In this document: one piece after another, positions 34,587 through 42,508 of the stretch
Numbering within the stretch: the stretch's first letter is position 1
Layout: every line of letters begins with the position of its first letter
Origin: Streptomyces sp. CG4
GTDB taxonomy: Bacteria; Actinomycetota; Actinomycetes; Streptomycetales; Streptomycetaceae
NCBI RefSeq assembly: GCF_041080655.1
Contig: NZ_CP163525.1
Coordinates: 4,898,001 to 4,962,000, forward strand
Direction: 5' to 3'
Length of the DNA: 64,000 nt
The notes under the pieces: generated by a model
The model's input: the letters and a program-made list of their open reading frames with translations, nothing else
Told to the model about the DNA's origin: nothing
Databases searched by the model: none
Position numbers and translations under genes: made by a program

Positions 34587-36029
34587 GTGCCGAACCCCAA
34601 CGAAGACACTCCCTCTGCCCTGAGCCAGGCGCAGCAGCGCGCGGTCGCCGAGCTGCTGCGGGTGGCCCCGGTCGCCGATGATCTCGCCCGCCGATTCCAG
34701 GAGGCCGGGTTCTCCCTCGCCCTGGTCGGCGGATCGGTGCGCGATGCGCTGCTCGGCCGGCTCGGCAACGACCTGGATTTCACGACCGACGCTCGCCCCG
34801 AGGACGTACTGAAGATCGTCCGGCCCTGGGCGGACGCCGTCTGGGAGGTCGGCATCGCCTTCGGCACCGTCGGCGCGCACAAGGATGGCTACCAGATCGA
34901 GGTCACCACCTACAGGTCGGAGGCCTACGACCGGACCTCGCGCAAGCCTGAGGTGTCCTACGGCGACTCGATCGAGGAGGATCTGGTCCGTCGGGACTTC
35001 ACGGTCAACGCGATGGCCGTGGCGCTGCCGGAGAAGGAGTTCATCGACCCGCACGGGGGCCTGGAAGACCTCGCGGCCCGGGCGCTGCGGACGCCGGGTA
35101 CGCCCGAGGAGTCGTTCTCGGACGATCCGCTGCGGATGATGCGAGCCGCCCGGTTCGCCGCCCAGCTGGACTTCGAGGTCGCCCCCGAGGTCGTCACCGC
35201 GATGACGGAGATGGCCGGCCGCATCGAGATCGTCTCGGCCGAGCGGGTCCGGGACGAGCTGAACAAGCTGATTCTCTCCGCACACCCGCGCAAGGGGCTG
35301 GCCCTGCTCGTCGACACCGGGCTCGCCGGGCATGTGCTGCCCGAGCTGCCGGCGCTGAAGCTGGAGAGCGACGAGCACCACCGGCACAAGGACGTCTACG
35401 AACACACGCTGATCGTCCTGGAGCAGGCGATCGCGCTGGAGCAGGACGGCCCGGACCTCACACTCCGGCTGGCCGCGCTGCTGCACGACATCGGCAAGCC
35501 GCGTACGCGCCGCTTCGAGAAGGACGGCCGGGTCTCGTTCCACCACCACGAGGTGGTCGGGGCCAAGATGACCAAGAAGCGCATGACCGCCTTGAAGTAC
35601 TCCAACGAGCTGGTGAAGGAGGTCTCACGGCTGGTCGAACTTCACCTGCGCTTCCACGGCTACGGCACCGGAGAGTGGACGGATTCGGCGGTGCGCCGCT
35701 ATGTCCGTGACGCGGGCCCGCTGCTGGACCGGCTGCACAAGCTGACCCGCTCGGACTGCACCACCCGCAACAAACGGAAGGCGGCCGCGCTGTCCCGGGC
35801 CTACGACGGCCTGGAGGAGCGCATCGCCCAGCTCCAGGAGAAGGAGGAGCTGGACGCGATCCGCCCCGACCTCGACGGCAACCAGATCATGGAGATCTTG
35901 GGCGTCGGCCCCGGCCCTGTCGTCGGCAAGGCGTACAAGCACCTGCTGGAGCTGCGTCTAGAGAACGGTCCGATGGAGTACGACGCTGCGGTGACGGCTC
36001 TCAAGGAGTGGTGGGCCGAGCAGAGCTGA
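34587..36029 (+). CDS. pcnA: CCA tRNA nucleotidyltransferase / poly(A) polymerase family
   Basis: The 480-residue protein has the class II nucleotidyltransferase head LVGGSVRDALLGR...DLDFTTDA (residues 46-70, with the two metal-binding Asp). Next is RRDFTVNAMAV, then FSDDPLRMMRAARF, and a C-terminal HD domain with LLHDIGKPRTRR (about 298-309) and the EVVGAKMTKKRMTALK helix. It adds CCA to tRNA 3' ends or acts as poly(A) polymerase; Streptomyces has been reported to use such an enzyme for CCA addition. The start codon at 34587 is GTG. Divergent from the DUF6049 gene; the 263-bp gap shows no motif I can name. Confidence 0.92.
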   Translation: MPNPNEDTPSALSQAQQRAVAELLRVAPVADDLARRFQEAGFSLALVGGSVRDALLGRLGNDLDFTTDARPEDVLKIVRPWADAVWEVGIAFGTVGAHKDGYQIEVTTYRSEAYDRTSRKPEVSYGDSIEEDLVRRDFTVNAMAVALPEKEFIDPHGGLEDLAARALRTPGTPEESFSDDPLRMMRAARFAAQLDFEVAPEVVTAMTEMAGRIEIVSAERVRDELNKLILSAHPRKGLALLVDTGLAGHVLPELPALKLESDEHHRHKDVYEHTLIVLEQAIALEQDGPDLTLRLAALLHDIGKPRTRRFEKDGRVSFHHHEVVGAKMTKKRMTALKYSNELVKEVSRLVELHLRFHGYGTGEWTDSAVRRYVRDAGPLLDRLHKLTRSDCTTRNKRKAAALSRAYDGLEERIAQLQEKEELDAIRPDLDGNQIMEILGVGPGPVVGKAYKHLLELRLENGPMEYDAAVTALKEWWAEQS

Positions 36030-36047
36030 GGCCGTCGATGGAGTCGT

Positions 36048-36061
36048 GTTTCACGTGAAAC
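36048..36061. other. parS: parS site 5 (perfect)
   Basis: Exact GTTTCACGTGAAAC in the pcnA-MFS convergent gap, inside a 20-bp palindrome (CGT flanking on the left, ACG on the right). It is 43 bp from site 6. Confidence 0.92.
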
Positions 36062-36074
36062 ACGGACCAGGGTT

Positions 36075-37385
36075 CTATCGAGGGGGCGATGTTTCACGTG
36101 AAACATCGCCCCCTTTGTTGCCTCGGCGCGCTTCGAAGCGGGCCATGCCCACGGCAACCCAGCCATAGATCAGGGCGACGAGGACCACCAGCACCGCTGA
36201 GCGGCCGTCCGGCGGGAGCATCACAGCGGCCACTCCGGCGGCGCCGACGAAGGCGACGTTGAAGAGGACGTCGTACACGGAGAAGATCCGGCCCCGGAAG
36301 CCGTCCTCGACCGAGGACTGGACGATCGTGTCCGTGGCGATCTTCGCTCCCTGAGTGATCAGCCCCAGGACGAAGGCCGCGACCATCAGAGGGCCGATGG
36401 CGAACGGTAGGCCCAGCGCAGGTTCCAGAACCGTGGCCGCGCCGGAGCAGACCACGATCCAGCGGCCGGGGCCGAGTCGTCCCACCGCCCATGGAGTCAC
36501 CACCGCTGCCGCGAAGAAGCCCGCGCCGGACACCGCCAGCGCGAGTCCGAGCAGCCGGAGTCCGTTGTCCGGGGTGGTGGCGAGGGTGTACCGGCACAAC
36601 ATGAGCAGCAGGACGAGGAGCGCTCCGTAGCAGAAGCGCATCAGCGTCATCGAGGCCAGTGCCCAGGCCGCTTCCCGGCGCCGGGGCTCGGCCAGATGCC
36701 GGACGGCCACGAGCAGATCGCGTGCGGTGTCGACGAGCGCGGTCCGCAGATGGGGCTGTGCCGGCGCCCGGTCGGGGCCGAGCAGGTTGCGTCCCATGCT
36801 CAGTGAGGTCAGGGCGGCACAGAGATAGAGGAAGGCGCCGAGCAGGACCACCGCCGCATCGGAGCCCGACGCCACGAGCCGTACGAGGAAGGCGAGGCCG
36901 CCGCCGGCGGTCGCGGCGAGCGTTCCGGCCGTCGGGGACAGGGAGTTGGCGAGCACCAGGCGCTGGGCGTCGACCACGCGCGGCAGGGCGGCCGACAGCC
37001 CGGCGAGGACGAAGCGGTTGACGGCCGTGACGCACAGTGCGGACACGTAGAACAGCCAGTCCGGCACCGAGCTGATCATCAGTACGGCGGTGGCCGCAGC
37101 GAGGAGCGCACGCAGCAGGTTGCCGTACACGAGGACCTGACGGCGCCGCCAGCGGTCGAGCAGGACACCCGCGAACGGGCCGACCAGTGAGTAGGGGAGG
37201 AGCAGGACCGCCATCGCCGAGGCGATCGCCGCCGCCGAGGTCTGTTTCTCCGGGGAGAAGACGACGTACGCGGCGAGCGCGACCTGATAGACGCCGTCGG
37301 CTCCCTGCGAGAGGAGGCGCACGGACAGCAGACGTCGGAAGTCCCGCAGACGCAGCAGGACGCGCAGGTCACGGACGACGGGCAT
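36075..37385 (-). CDS. MFS transporter
   Basis: This 436-residue protein has about 12 transmembrane helices and the MFS loop motif in GVLLDRWRRRQVLVYGN (residues about 65-81). The substrate is not evident; NarK/entS-like families of this type often export small molecules. I chose the ATG at 37385 (MPVVRDLRVLL) because GAGG lies 9 nt upstream. Its last codons are made of a perfect parS site. It lies downstream of inoA on the same strand, but a strong terminator separates them. Confidence 0.85.
   Translation of the reverse strand: MPVVRDLRVLLRLRDFRRLLSVRLLSQGADGVYQVALAAYVVFSPEKQTSAAAIASAMAVLLLPYSLVGPFAGVLLDRWRRRQVLVYGNLLRALLAAATAVLMISSVPDWLFYVSALCVTAVNRFVLAGLSAALPRVVDAQRLVLANSLSPTAGTLAATAGGGLAFLVRLVASGSDAAVVLLGAFLYLCAALTSLSMGRNLLGPDRAPAQPHLRTALVDTARDLLVAVRHLAEPRRREAAWALASMTLMRFCYGALLVLLLMLCRYTLATTPDNGLRLLGLALAVSGAGFFAAAVVTPWAVGRLGPGRWIVVCSGAATVLEPALGLPFAIGPLMVAAFVLGLITQGAKIATDTIVQSSVEDGFRGRIFSVYDVLFNVAFVGAAGVAAVMLPPDGRSAVLVVLVALIYGWVAVGMARFEARRGNKGGDVSRETSPPR
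36081..36114. other. parS: parS site 6 (perfect, 36091-36104) at the centre of a 34-bp palindrome
   Basis: The parS core is extended on each side by 10 bp of complementary sequence (AGGGGGCGAT and ATCGCCCCCT) to give a perfect 34-bp inverted repeat, followed on the plus strand by TTGTTG. In RNA it would form a strong hairpin, so it may also terminate pcnA transcripts. On the minus strand it codes for the C terminus of the MFS protein (GDVSRETSPPR). Confidence 0.88.
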
Positions 37386-37407
37386 GGAGCAAAGCCTCAC
37401 ATATGCC

Positions 37408-37441
37408 GAGGGTCCCCGGGTCAGGAAACCCGGGGACCCTC
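37408..37441 (-). terminator. Terminator between inoA and the MFS gene
   Basis: A 14-bp perfect stem (GAGGGTCCCCGGGT with ACCCGGGGACCCTC) and 6-nt loop lie downstream of inoA on the minus strand and 23 bp upstream of the MFS start. Confidence 0.75.
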
Positions 37442-37483
37442 ACAGCCCTGGCAGGAGCGTTTTCTTCGGCGCCTCAGCGCGCT

Positions 37484-37526
37484 GTGCTGTGTCGAGCTAG
37501 CGCACCGTGCTGTGTCGAGCTAGCGC
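37484..37526. repeat. Direct 20-bp repeat across the inoA stop codon
   Basis: GTGCTGTGTCGAGCTAGCGC occurs at 37484-37503 and again at 37507-37526. The second copy contains the inoA stop (TAG on the minus strand, 37520-37522), so the end of the gene was duplicated just downstream. Confidence 0.85.
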
Positions 37527-38602
37527 TCGACCTCACCCCGGATGAACTTCTCGACGTTCTCGCGGGCCTCGTCGTCGAAGTACTGAACCGGCGGGGACTT
37601 CATGAAGTAGGAGGACGCCGACAGGATCGGGCCCCCGATGCCGCGGTCCTTGGCGATCTTCGCGGCGCGCAGCGCGTCGATGATGACGCCCGCGGAGTTC
37701 GGGGAGTCCCAGACCTCGAGCTTGTACTCCAGGTTCAGCGGGACGTCACCGAAGGCGCGGCCCTCGAGGCGGACGTAGGCCCACTTGCGGTCGTCCAGCC
37801 AAGCCACGTAGTCGGACGGGCCGATGTGGACGTTCTTCTCGCCGAGGTCCCGGTCGGGGATCTGGGAGGTGACGGCCTGCGTCTTGGAGATCTTCTTGGA
37901 CTCCAGGCGCTCGCGCTCGAGCATGTTCTTGAAGTCCATGTTGCCGCCGACGTTCAGCTGCATCGTGCGGTCGAGGACGACACCGCGGTCCTCGAACAGC
38001 TTCGCCATCACACGGTGCGTGATGGTGGCGCCGACCTGGGACTTGATGTCGTCACCGACGATCGGCACACCGGCCTCGGTGAACTTGTCCGCCCACTCCT
38101 TCGTGCCGGCGATGAAGACCGGGAGGGCGTTGACGAAGGCGACCTTGGCGTCGATGGCGCACTGGGCGTAGAACTTCGCCGCGTCCTCGGAGCCGACCGG
38201 CAGGTAGCAGACGAGAACGTCGACCTGCTTGTCCTTCAGAACCTGGACGACGTCGACCGGCTCGGCGTCGGACTCCTCGATGGTGGCGCGGTAGTACTTG
38301 CCGAGGCCGTCGAGGGTGTGGCCACGCTGCACGGTGACACCGGTGCTGGGCACGTCGCAGATCTTGATGGTGTTGTTCTCGGAGGCGCCGATCGCGTCCG
38401 CGAGGTCGAGGCCGACCTTCTTGGCGTCGACGTCGAACGCGGCGACGAACTCGATGTCGCGCACGTGGTAGTCACCGAACTGCACATGCATCAGGCCGGG
38501 GACCTTGGACGCCGGGTCGGCGTCCTTGTAGTACTCGACTCCCTGCACCAGCGACGCCGAGCAGTTGCCCACGCCGACGATGGCTACGCGCACCGAACCC
38601 AT
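37520..38602 (-). CDS. inoA: Myo-inositol-1-phosphate synthase
   Basis: The enzyme converts glucose-6-phosphate to inositol-1-phosphate with bound NAD, the first step to mycothiol and phosphatidylinositol in actinobacteria. The 360-residue protein has the Rossmann start VRVAIVGVGNCSASLVQG and family blocks PGLMHVQFGDYHVRDI, NALPVFIAGTKEWADKF, GDDIKSQVGATITHR and NSAGVIIDALRAAKIAKDRG. I chose the ATG at 38602 (GSVRVAIVG) with GGGAG 9 nt upstream. It follows the PadR gene on the same strand by 44 bp, so the two may be co-transcribed and PadR-controlled. Confidence 0.95.
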   Translation of the reverse strand: MGSVRVAIVGVGNCSASLVQGVEYYKDADPASKVPGLMHVQFGDYHVRDIEFVAAFDVDAKKVGLDLADAIGASENNTIKICDVPSTGVTVQRGHTLDGLGKYYRATIEESDAEPVDVVQVLKDKQVDVLVCYLPVGSEDAAKFYAQCAIDAKVAFVNALPVFIAGTKEWADKFTEAGVPIVGDDIKSQVGATITHRVMAKLFEDRGVVLDRTMQLNVGGNMDFKNMLERERLESKKISKTQAVTSQIPDRDLGEKNVHIGPSDYVAWLDDRKWAYVRLEGRAFGDVPLNLEYKLEVWDSPNSAGVIIDALRAAKIAKDRGIGGPILSASSYFMKSPPVQYFDDEARENVEKFIRGEVER

Positions 38603-38646
38603 TCCGGTTGCTCCCTGTGTGTACGAGTGAGGCCCTGAGGTGGGAC

Positions 38647-39321
38647 TCACGTGGCGGTGTCGTCGGGCGTATCCGTACCGGAGGCGCCTCCGGTACGGGG
38701 CAGGCCGCCCGTCGATCCAGTGGTGGTGTCCTGAGCGGACTCCCCGGAAGCGGAACCTCTCAGGTCCCGTCCGGCCCGCTCGCTCTCGATGAGCTCGTTC
38801 AGCCAGCGCACTTCGCGCTCCACGGACTCCATCCCGTGGCGCTGGAGCTCGAGTGTGTAGTCGTCGAGGCGCTCCCGCGTGCGTGCCAGTGAGGCGCGCA
38901 TCTTCTCCAGGCGCTCCTCCAGGCGGCTGCGCCGGCCCTCCAGTACGCGCATGCGCACATCGCGTGACGTCTGCCCGAAGAAGGCGAAACGTGCGGCGAA
39001 ATGTTCGTCCTCGTACGCGTCGGGGCCTGTCTGCGAGAGCAGCTGCTCGAAGTGCTCCTTACCTTCTGCCGTCAATCGGTACACGATCTTCGCTCGGCGT
39101 CCGGCGAGGGGAACGGCGTCCTCATGAGTGCTGCCCGGCTCCTCGATCAACCAGCCGTTGGCGACCAGCGTCTTGAGGCAGGGGTAGAGGGTCCCGTAGC
39201 TGAACGCCCGGAACACACCCAGGGACGTGTTGAGCCGTTTGCGCAGCTCATAGCCATGCATCGGGGACTCGCGCAGCAGGCCGAGCACGGCGAACTCGAG
39301 GATGCCGGAACGCCGGCTCAT
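38647..39321 (-). CDS. PadR family transcriptional regulator
   Basis: This 224-residue protein has an N-terminal winged helix (LEFAVLGLLRESPMHGYELRKRL, YGTLYPCLKTLVANGWL), as in PadR repressors. A helical C-terminal dimer domain follows, with an Arg/Glu-rich coiled coil (RRSRLEERLEKMRASLARTRERLDD). The last 35 residues are disordered. ATG start with GAGGAGG 6 nt upstream. A perfect 21-bp palindrome 74 bp upstream is the likely operator. It precedes inoA and is divergent from the penicillin-binding protein gene. The ligand is unknown. Confidence 0.92.
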   Translation of the reverse strand: MSRRSGILEFAVLGLLRESPMHGYELRKRLNTSLGVFRAFSYGTLYPCLKTLVANGWLIEEPGSTHEDAVPLAGRRAKIVYRLTAEGKEHFEQLLSQTGPDAYEDEHFAARFAFFGQTSRDVRMRVLEGRRSRLEERLEKMRASLARTRERLDDYTLELQRHGMESVEREVRWLNELIESERAGRDLRGSASGESAQDTTTGSTGGLPRTGGASGTDTPDDTAT

Positions 39322-39394
39322 CGTCGCCTCCTCTCGGTCCCGCTGATCGCTCCCGCGGGTCTCGCAGTGCCTCTCAGCATCTTTATCTCGCGCT

Positions 39395-39415
39395 GATGTA
39401 TCGACTCGATACATC
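39395..39415. promoter_or_regulatory. 21-bp palindrome, probable PadR operator
   Basis: GATGTATCGA and TCGATACATC are perfect inverted arms with one base between them. ATGT...ACAT symmetry is typical of PadR-family operators. It lies 74 bp upstream of the PadR start and 303 bp upstream of the PBP start. Besides this site I see only unresolved promoter sequence in the 396-bp gap 39322-39717. Confidence 0.65.
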
Positions 39416-39717
39416 AAGACGATAGAACGGCCTTCCGCAGGGGACAAGAGGGGCGGTGGTGAACGGGGTCACATCACCGATTCGCACGAGGCAAGTTGCC
39501 TGTTTTGGGGTGAACTTCAGGGCTCGGCGGGTTTTGGCGGTGCGTAGTCTGTGCGGCATGCAGACCACCGGGAACCAAGTGACGCCTCGGGGGCGTCGTC
39601 GTCCCCGGTGCAGTACGGGTGAATGCAGAACCGACCACATCCGTACTTCGGGGGGACCGGAAATCAGCCGCCGTTCCAGGCGCGCACGGGTGCGCCTGCC
39701 CGAGGAGTAATCGTTCG

Positions 39718-42378
39718 ATGAGCGAGCACCGTCGCAAACCGCCGCAGCCGCAGGGAGGCGGACGTGCCGCGGCCCGACGCGGCCAGTCCGGTTCGTCCTC
39801 CGGTCGCCGTGCGGCACCGCGAGGCGCCACCGGGTCCCCATCCGACTCCTATGGGTCCAGTTCCTATGGGTCGGACTCCAACGGTCCCGGAGGTGAAGAG
39901 CGCCCCTACAACGGCCGGGCAGAGGCCCGCCGGGCGGCGCAGAGAGGCAGCCGCCGCCGAGGCGCCGACAACGCGGGCCCGGGCGGCCGGCGTGGTGGCC
40001 CGGGCGGCCCGACCGGTCCCGGTCGCGGCAGGGGCCGTGCGTCCACCGCGCCCGGCAAGAAGCGTTTGATCGACTATCCCCGATCCGGAAGGTACGGCTG
40101 GCGCCGCTGGGTGCCTTCCTGGAAGCTCGTCTCCGGCCTGTTCATCGGCTTTGTCGGTAGCCTGGTGGCGCTGGTCGGCGTCAGCTACGCGATGGTCTCG
40201 ATCCCCAACGAGAACGACGCGGCCAAGTCTCAGAACAACGTCTACTACTGGGCCGACGGCTCGCAGATGGTGGCCACGGGCACGGGCGTCAACCGGCAGA
40301 ACGTCAGCATCGACCAGATCCCCGAGGCCATGCAGTGGGCCGTGATCTCGGCCGAGAACAAGAGCTTCTACCAGGACTCGGGCGTCGACCCCATGGGTAT
40401 CGCGCGGGCCGTGCTCAACATGGCGCGGGGCGGTCAGACCCAGGGTGGTTCGACGATCACCCAGCAGTATGTGAAGAACACCTATCTGAGCCAGCAGCAG
40501 ACCCTCACTCGTAAGTTCAAGGAGATGTTCATCTCCATCAAGGTGGGGACGAAGCTCGACAAGAAGCAGATCCTGCAGGGCTACCTGAACACGTCGTACT
40601 TCGGCCGGGGCGCGTACGGCATCCAGGCGGCGGCGCAGACGTACTACGGCAAGGACGCGGTCGACCTCTCGCCGAATGAGTGTGCGGTTCTCGCGGCACT
40701 ACTGAAGGGCCCCACGTACTTCGACCCGGCGGGCAACGCGGATCTTGATCCTTCGGCGACGCAGGCGGCCAACACGCAGCGCTCGAAGGAACGCTCGCAG
40801 TGGATCCTGCAGCAGATGCACAACGATCATCATCTCAGCGACGCCGACTACCAGAAAGCCATCTCGAAGTACCCCGTGCCCGACGGCCGCAAGGCGACCA
40901 GGGGTATGACCGGCCAGATCAGCTACCTGGTGGACACGGCGAAGAAGTACGTCCTCGCCCACTCCGACATCACGGAGGCACAGTTCGACCAGGGCGGCTA
41001 CGCGATCAAGACGACCTTCCAGAAGGACAAGGTCAACGAGCTGGCCGCGGCCGTGAAAAAGGTCGAGAAGGAACGCATCGATCCTAAGAAGCGCGACCTG
41101 GACAAGAATGTCCAGTTCGGCGCGGCGTCGGTGAAGCCCAAAGACGGCGCGATCGTCGCCCTTTACGGTGGTGACGGCTACGAGAACGGTCACTTCACGA
41201 ACAACGCCGACACCTCCGGTGTCCCGGTCGGTTCGACGTGGAAGCCGTTCGTGCTCGCCGCGGCCATGCAGTACGGGACCTACAAGACCAGCCCGGAGGG
41301 TCTCTCGCCGCTGAGCAAGTACAACGGCAATGACCATCTCAAGGTGCTCAACCAGGACGGCTCCACGGTCCTGACCAAGGACAACTCGGTCTTCTACCAG
41401 CGCAACGAGAGCGACCACAAGTGGGGCTACATCACGCTGCGCAAGGCGATGGAGCAGTCCATCAACACGCCATTCGTCCAGCTCGGCATGGATGTGGGGC
41501 TGACACATGTCCGGGATGTCGCCCAGGCGTCCGGCATCCTGAAGGACAGCTTCTCCACGCTCAACCCGTCCTTCTCCATCGGCACCTCGACACCGAGCGC
41601 GATCCGTATGGCCGACGCGTACTCCACTTTCGCCGCGTCCGGCCAGCACACGGACCCGTACTCCGTCACCTCGGTGAAGAAGGACGGCCAAGATCTGCCG
41701 GGCTTCAGCAAGCCCAAGATCACCACCGCGATGCCGGACAACGTGGCCAACAACGTCACTGACGTCCTGCAGAACGTGATCCAGAACGGTACGGGTCAGA
41801 ACGCCAAGGCCCTGGGCCGTACGGCGGCGGGCAAGACCGGTACCACCGACAACAACAAGTCGGCCTGGTTCGTCGGCTACACCCAGCAGCTGTCCACCTC
41901 GGTGGCGATGTTCCGTGAGGACCCGAAGGACCATCAGCTGCTGTCCATGAACGGCACGGCCGGCGTCGCGTCCATCCACGGTGGTGACATCCCGACGTCC
42001 GTGTGGACCGAGTACATGAAGGGCGCGCTGAAGAACGCCAACGACAACGGCTTCCCGAGCGCCACCGAGATCGGCAAGGTCCAGGACGAGGCGGGTGCAC
42101 CGACCCCGCCCCCGACCCCGACCGCCACGCCGAGCCCGTCGCCGAGCAACTCGCCGAGCCCGTCGCCCAGCACGTCATCCACGTCTCCGTCCCCGTCGGC
42201 GAGCGACACCTGCCAGTGGAGTTGGGGCAACCCCTGCAACGGCAACAACAACGGGGGCACGGATACGGGAGGCACCGACGGAGGTACCACTCCGACGCCG
42301 ACCGCCACGGATACGACCGGCAACGGCAACACCCGTGGCAATGGCAACGGAGGCATCTTCGCAGGCCCGAATGGCTAG
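39718..42378 (+). CDS. Class A penicillin-binding protein (glycosyltransferase/transpeptidase)
   Basis: The enzyme polymerises and cross-links peptidoglycan outside the membrane. From the ATG at 39718 (GAGGAG 11 nt upstream) it has 886 residues. The cytoplasmic tail of about 130 residues is Gly/Arg/Ser-rich, followed by a transmembrane helix (about 140-165). The GT51 domain has SAENKSFYQDSGVDP (catalytic Glu about 212) and GGSTITQQYVKN. The transpeptidase domain has STWK (Ser506), SIN (581-583) and KTGT (from Lys706). A Pro/Thr/Ser-rich then Gly/Asn-rich tail of about 110 residues ends the protein. Divergent from padR. Confidence 0.95.
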   Translation: MSEHRRKPPQPQGGGRAAARRGQSGSSSGRRAAPRGATGSPSDSYGSSSYGSDSNGPGGEERPYNGRAEARRAAQRGSRRRGADNAGPGGRRGGPGGPTGPGRGRGRASTAPGKKRLIDYPRSGRYGWRRWVPSWKLVSGLFIGFVGSLVALVGVSYAMVSIPNENDAAKSQNNVYYWADGSQMVATGTGVNRQNVSIDQIPEAMQWAVISAENKSFYQDSGVDPMGIARAVLNMARGGQTQGGSTITQQYVKNTYLSQQQTLTRKFKEMFISIKVGTKLDKKQILQGYLNTSYFGRGAYGIQAAAQTYYGKDAVDLSPNECAVLAALLKGPTYFDPAGNADLDPSATQAANTQRSKERSQWILQQMHNDHHLSDADYQKAISKYPVPDGRKATRGMTGQISYLVDTAKKYVLAHSDITEAQFDQGGYAIKTTFQKDKVNELAAAVKKVEKERIDPKKRDLDKNVQFGAASVKPKDGAIVALYGGDGYENGHFTNNADTSGVPVGSTWKPFVLAAAMQYGTYKTSPEGLSPLSKYNGNDHLKVLNQDGSTVLTKDNSVFYQRNESDHKWGYITLRKAMEQSINTPFVQLGMDVGLTHVRDVAQASGILKDSFSTLNPSFSIGTSTPSAIRMADAYSTFAASGQHTDPYSVTSVKKDGQDLPGFSKPKITTAMPDNVANNVTDVLQNVIQNGTGQNAKALGRTAAGKTGTTDNNKSAWFVGYTQQLSTSVAMFREDPKDHQLLSMNGTAGVASIHGGDIPTSVWTEYMKGALKNANDNGFPSATEIGKVQDEAGAPTPPPTPTATPSPSPSNSPSPSPSTSSTSPSPSASDTCQWSWGNPCNGNNNGGTDTGGTDGGTTPTPTATDTTGNGNTRGNGNGGIFAGPNG

Positions 42379-42422
42379 CCGCCGGTCCTGACCGGTTGGT
42401 GGCCGTTTCGCCCGCCGCAGGT

Positions 42423-42436
42423 GTTTCACGTGAAAC
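42423..42436. other. parS: parS site 7 (perfect)
   Basis: Exact GTTTCACGTGAAAC in the 130-bp gap between the PBP gene and the GT87 gene. Confidence 0.92.
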
Positions 42437-42508
42437 ATGGGCCGCCGCACCCCACGAGGTGTGGCGGCCCTCGGCGTTCTCTCAGACAGGTACGGCAGGA
42501 TGTGCCCC

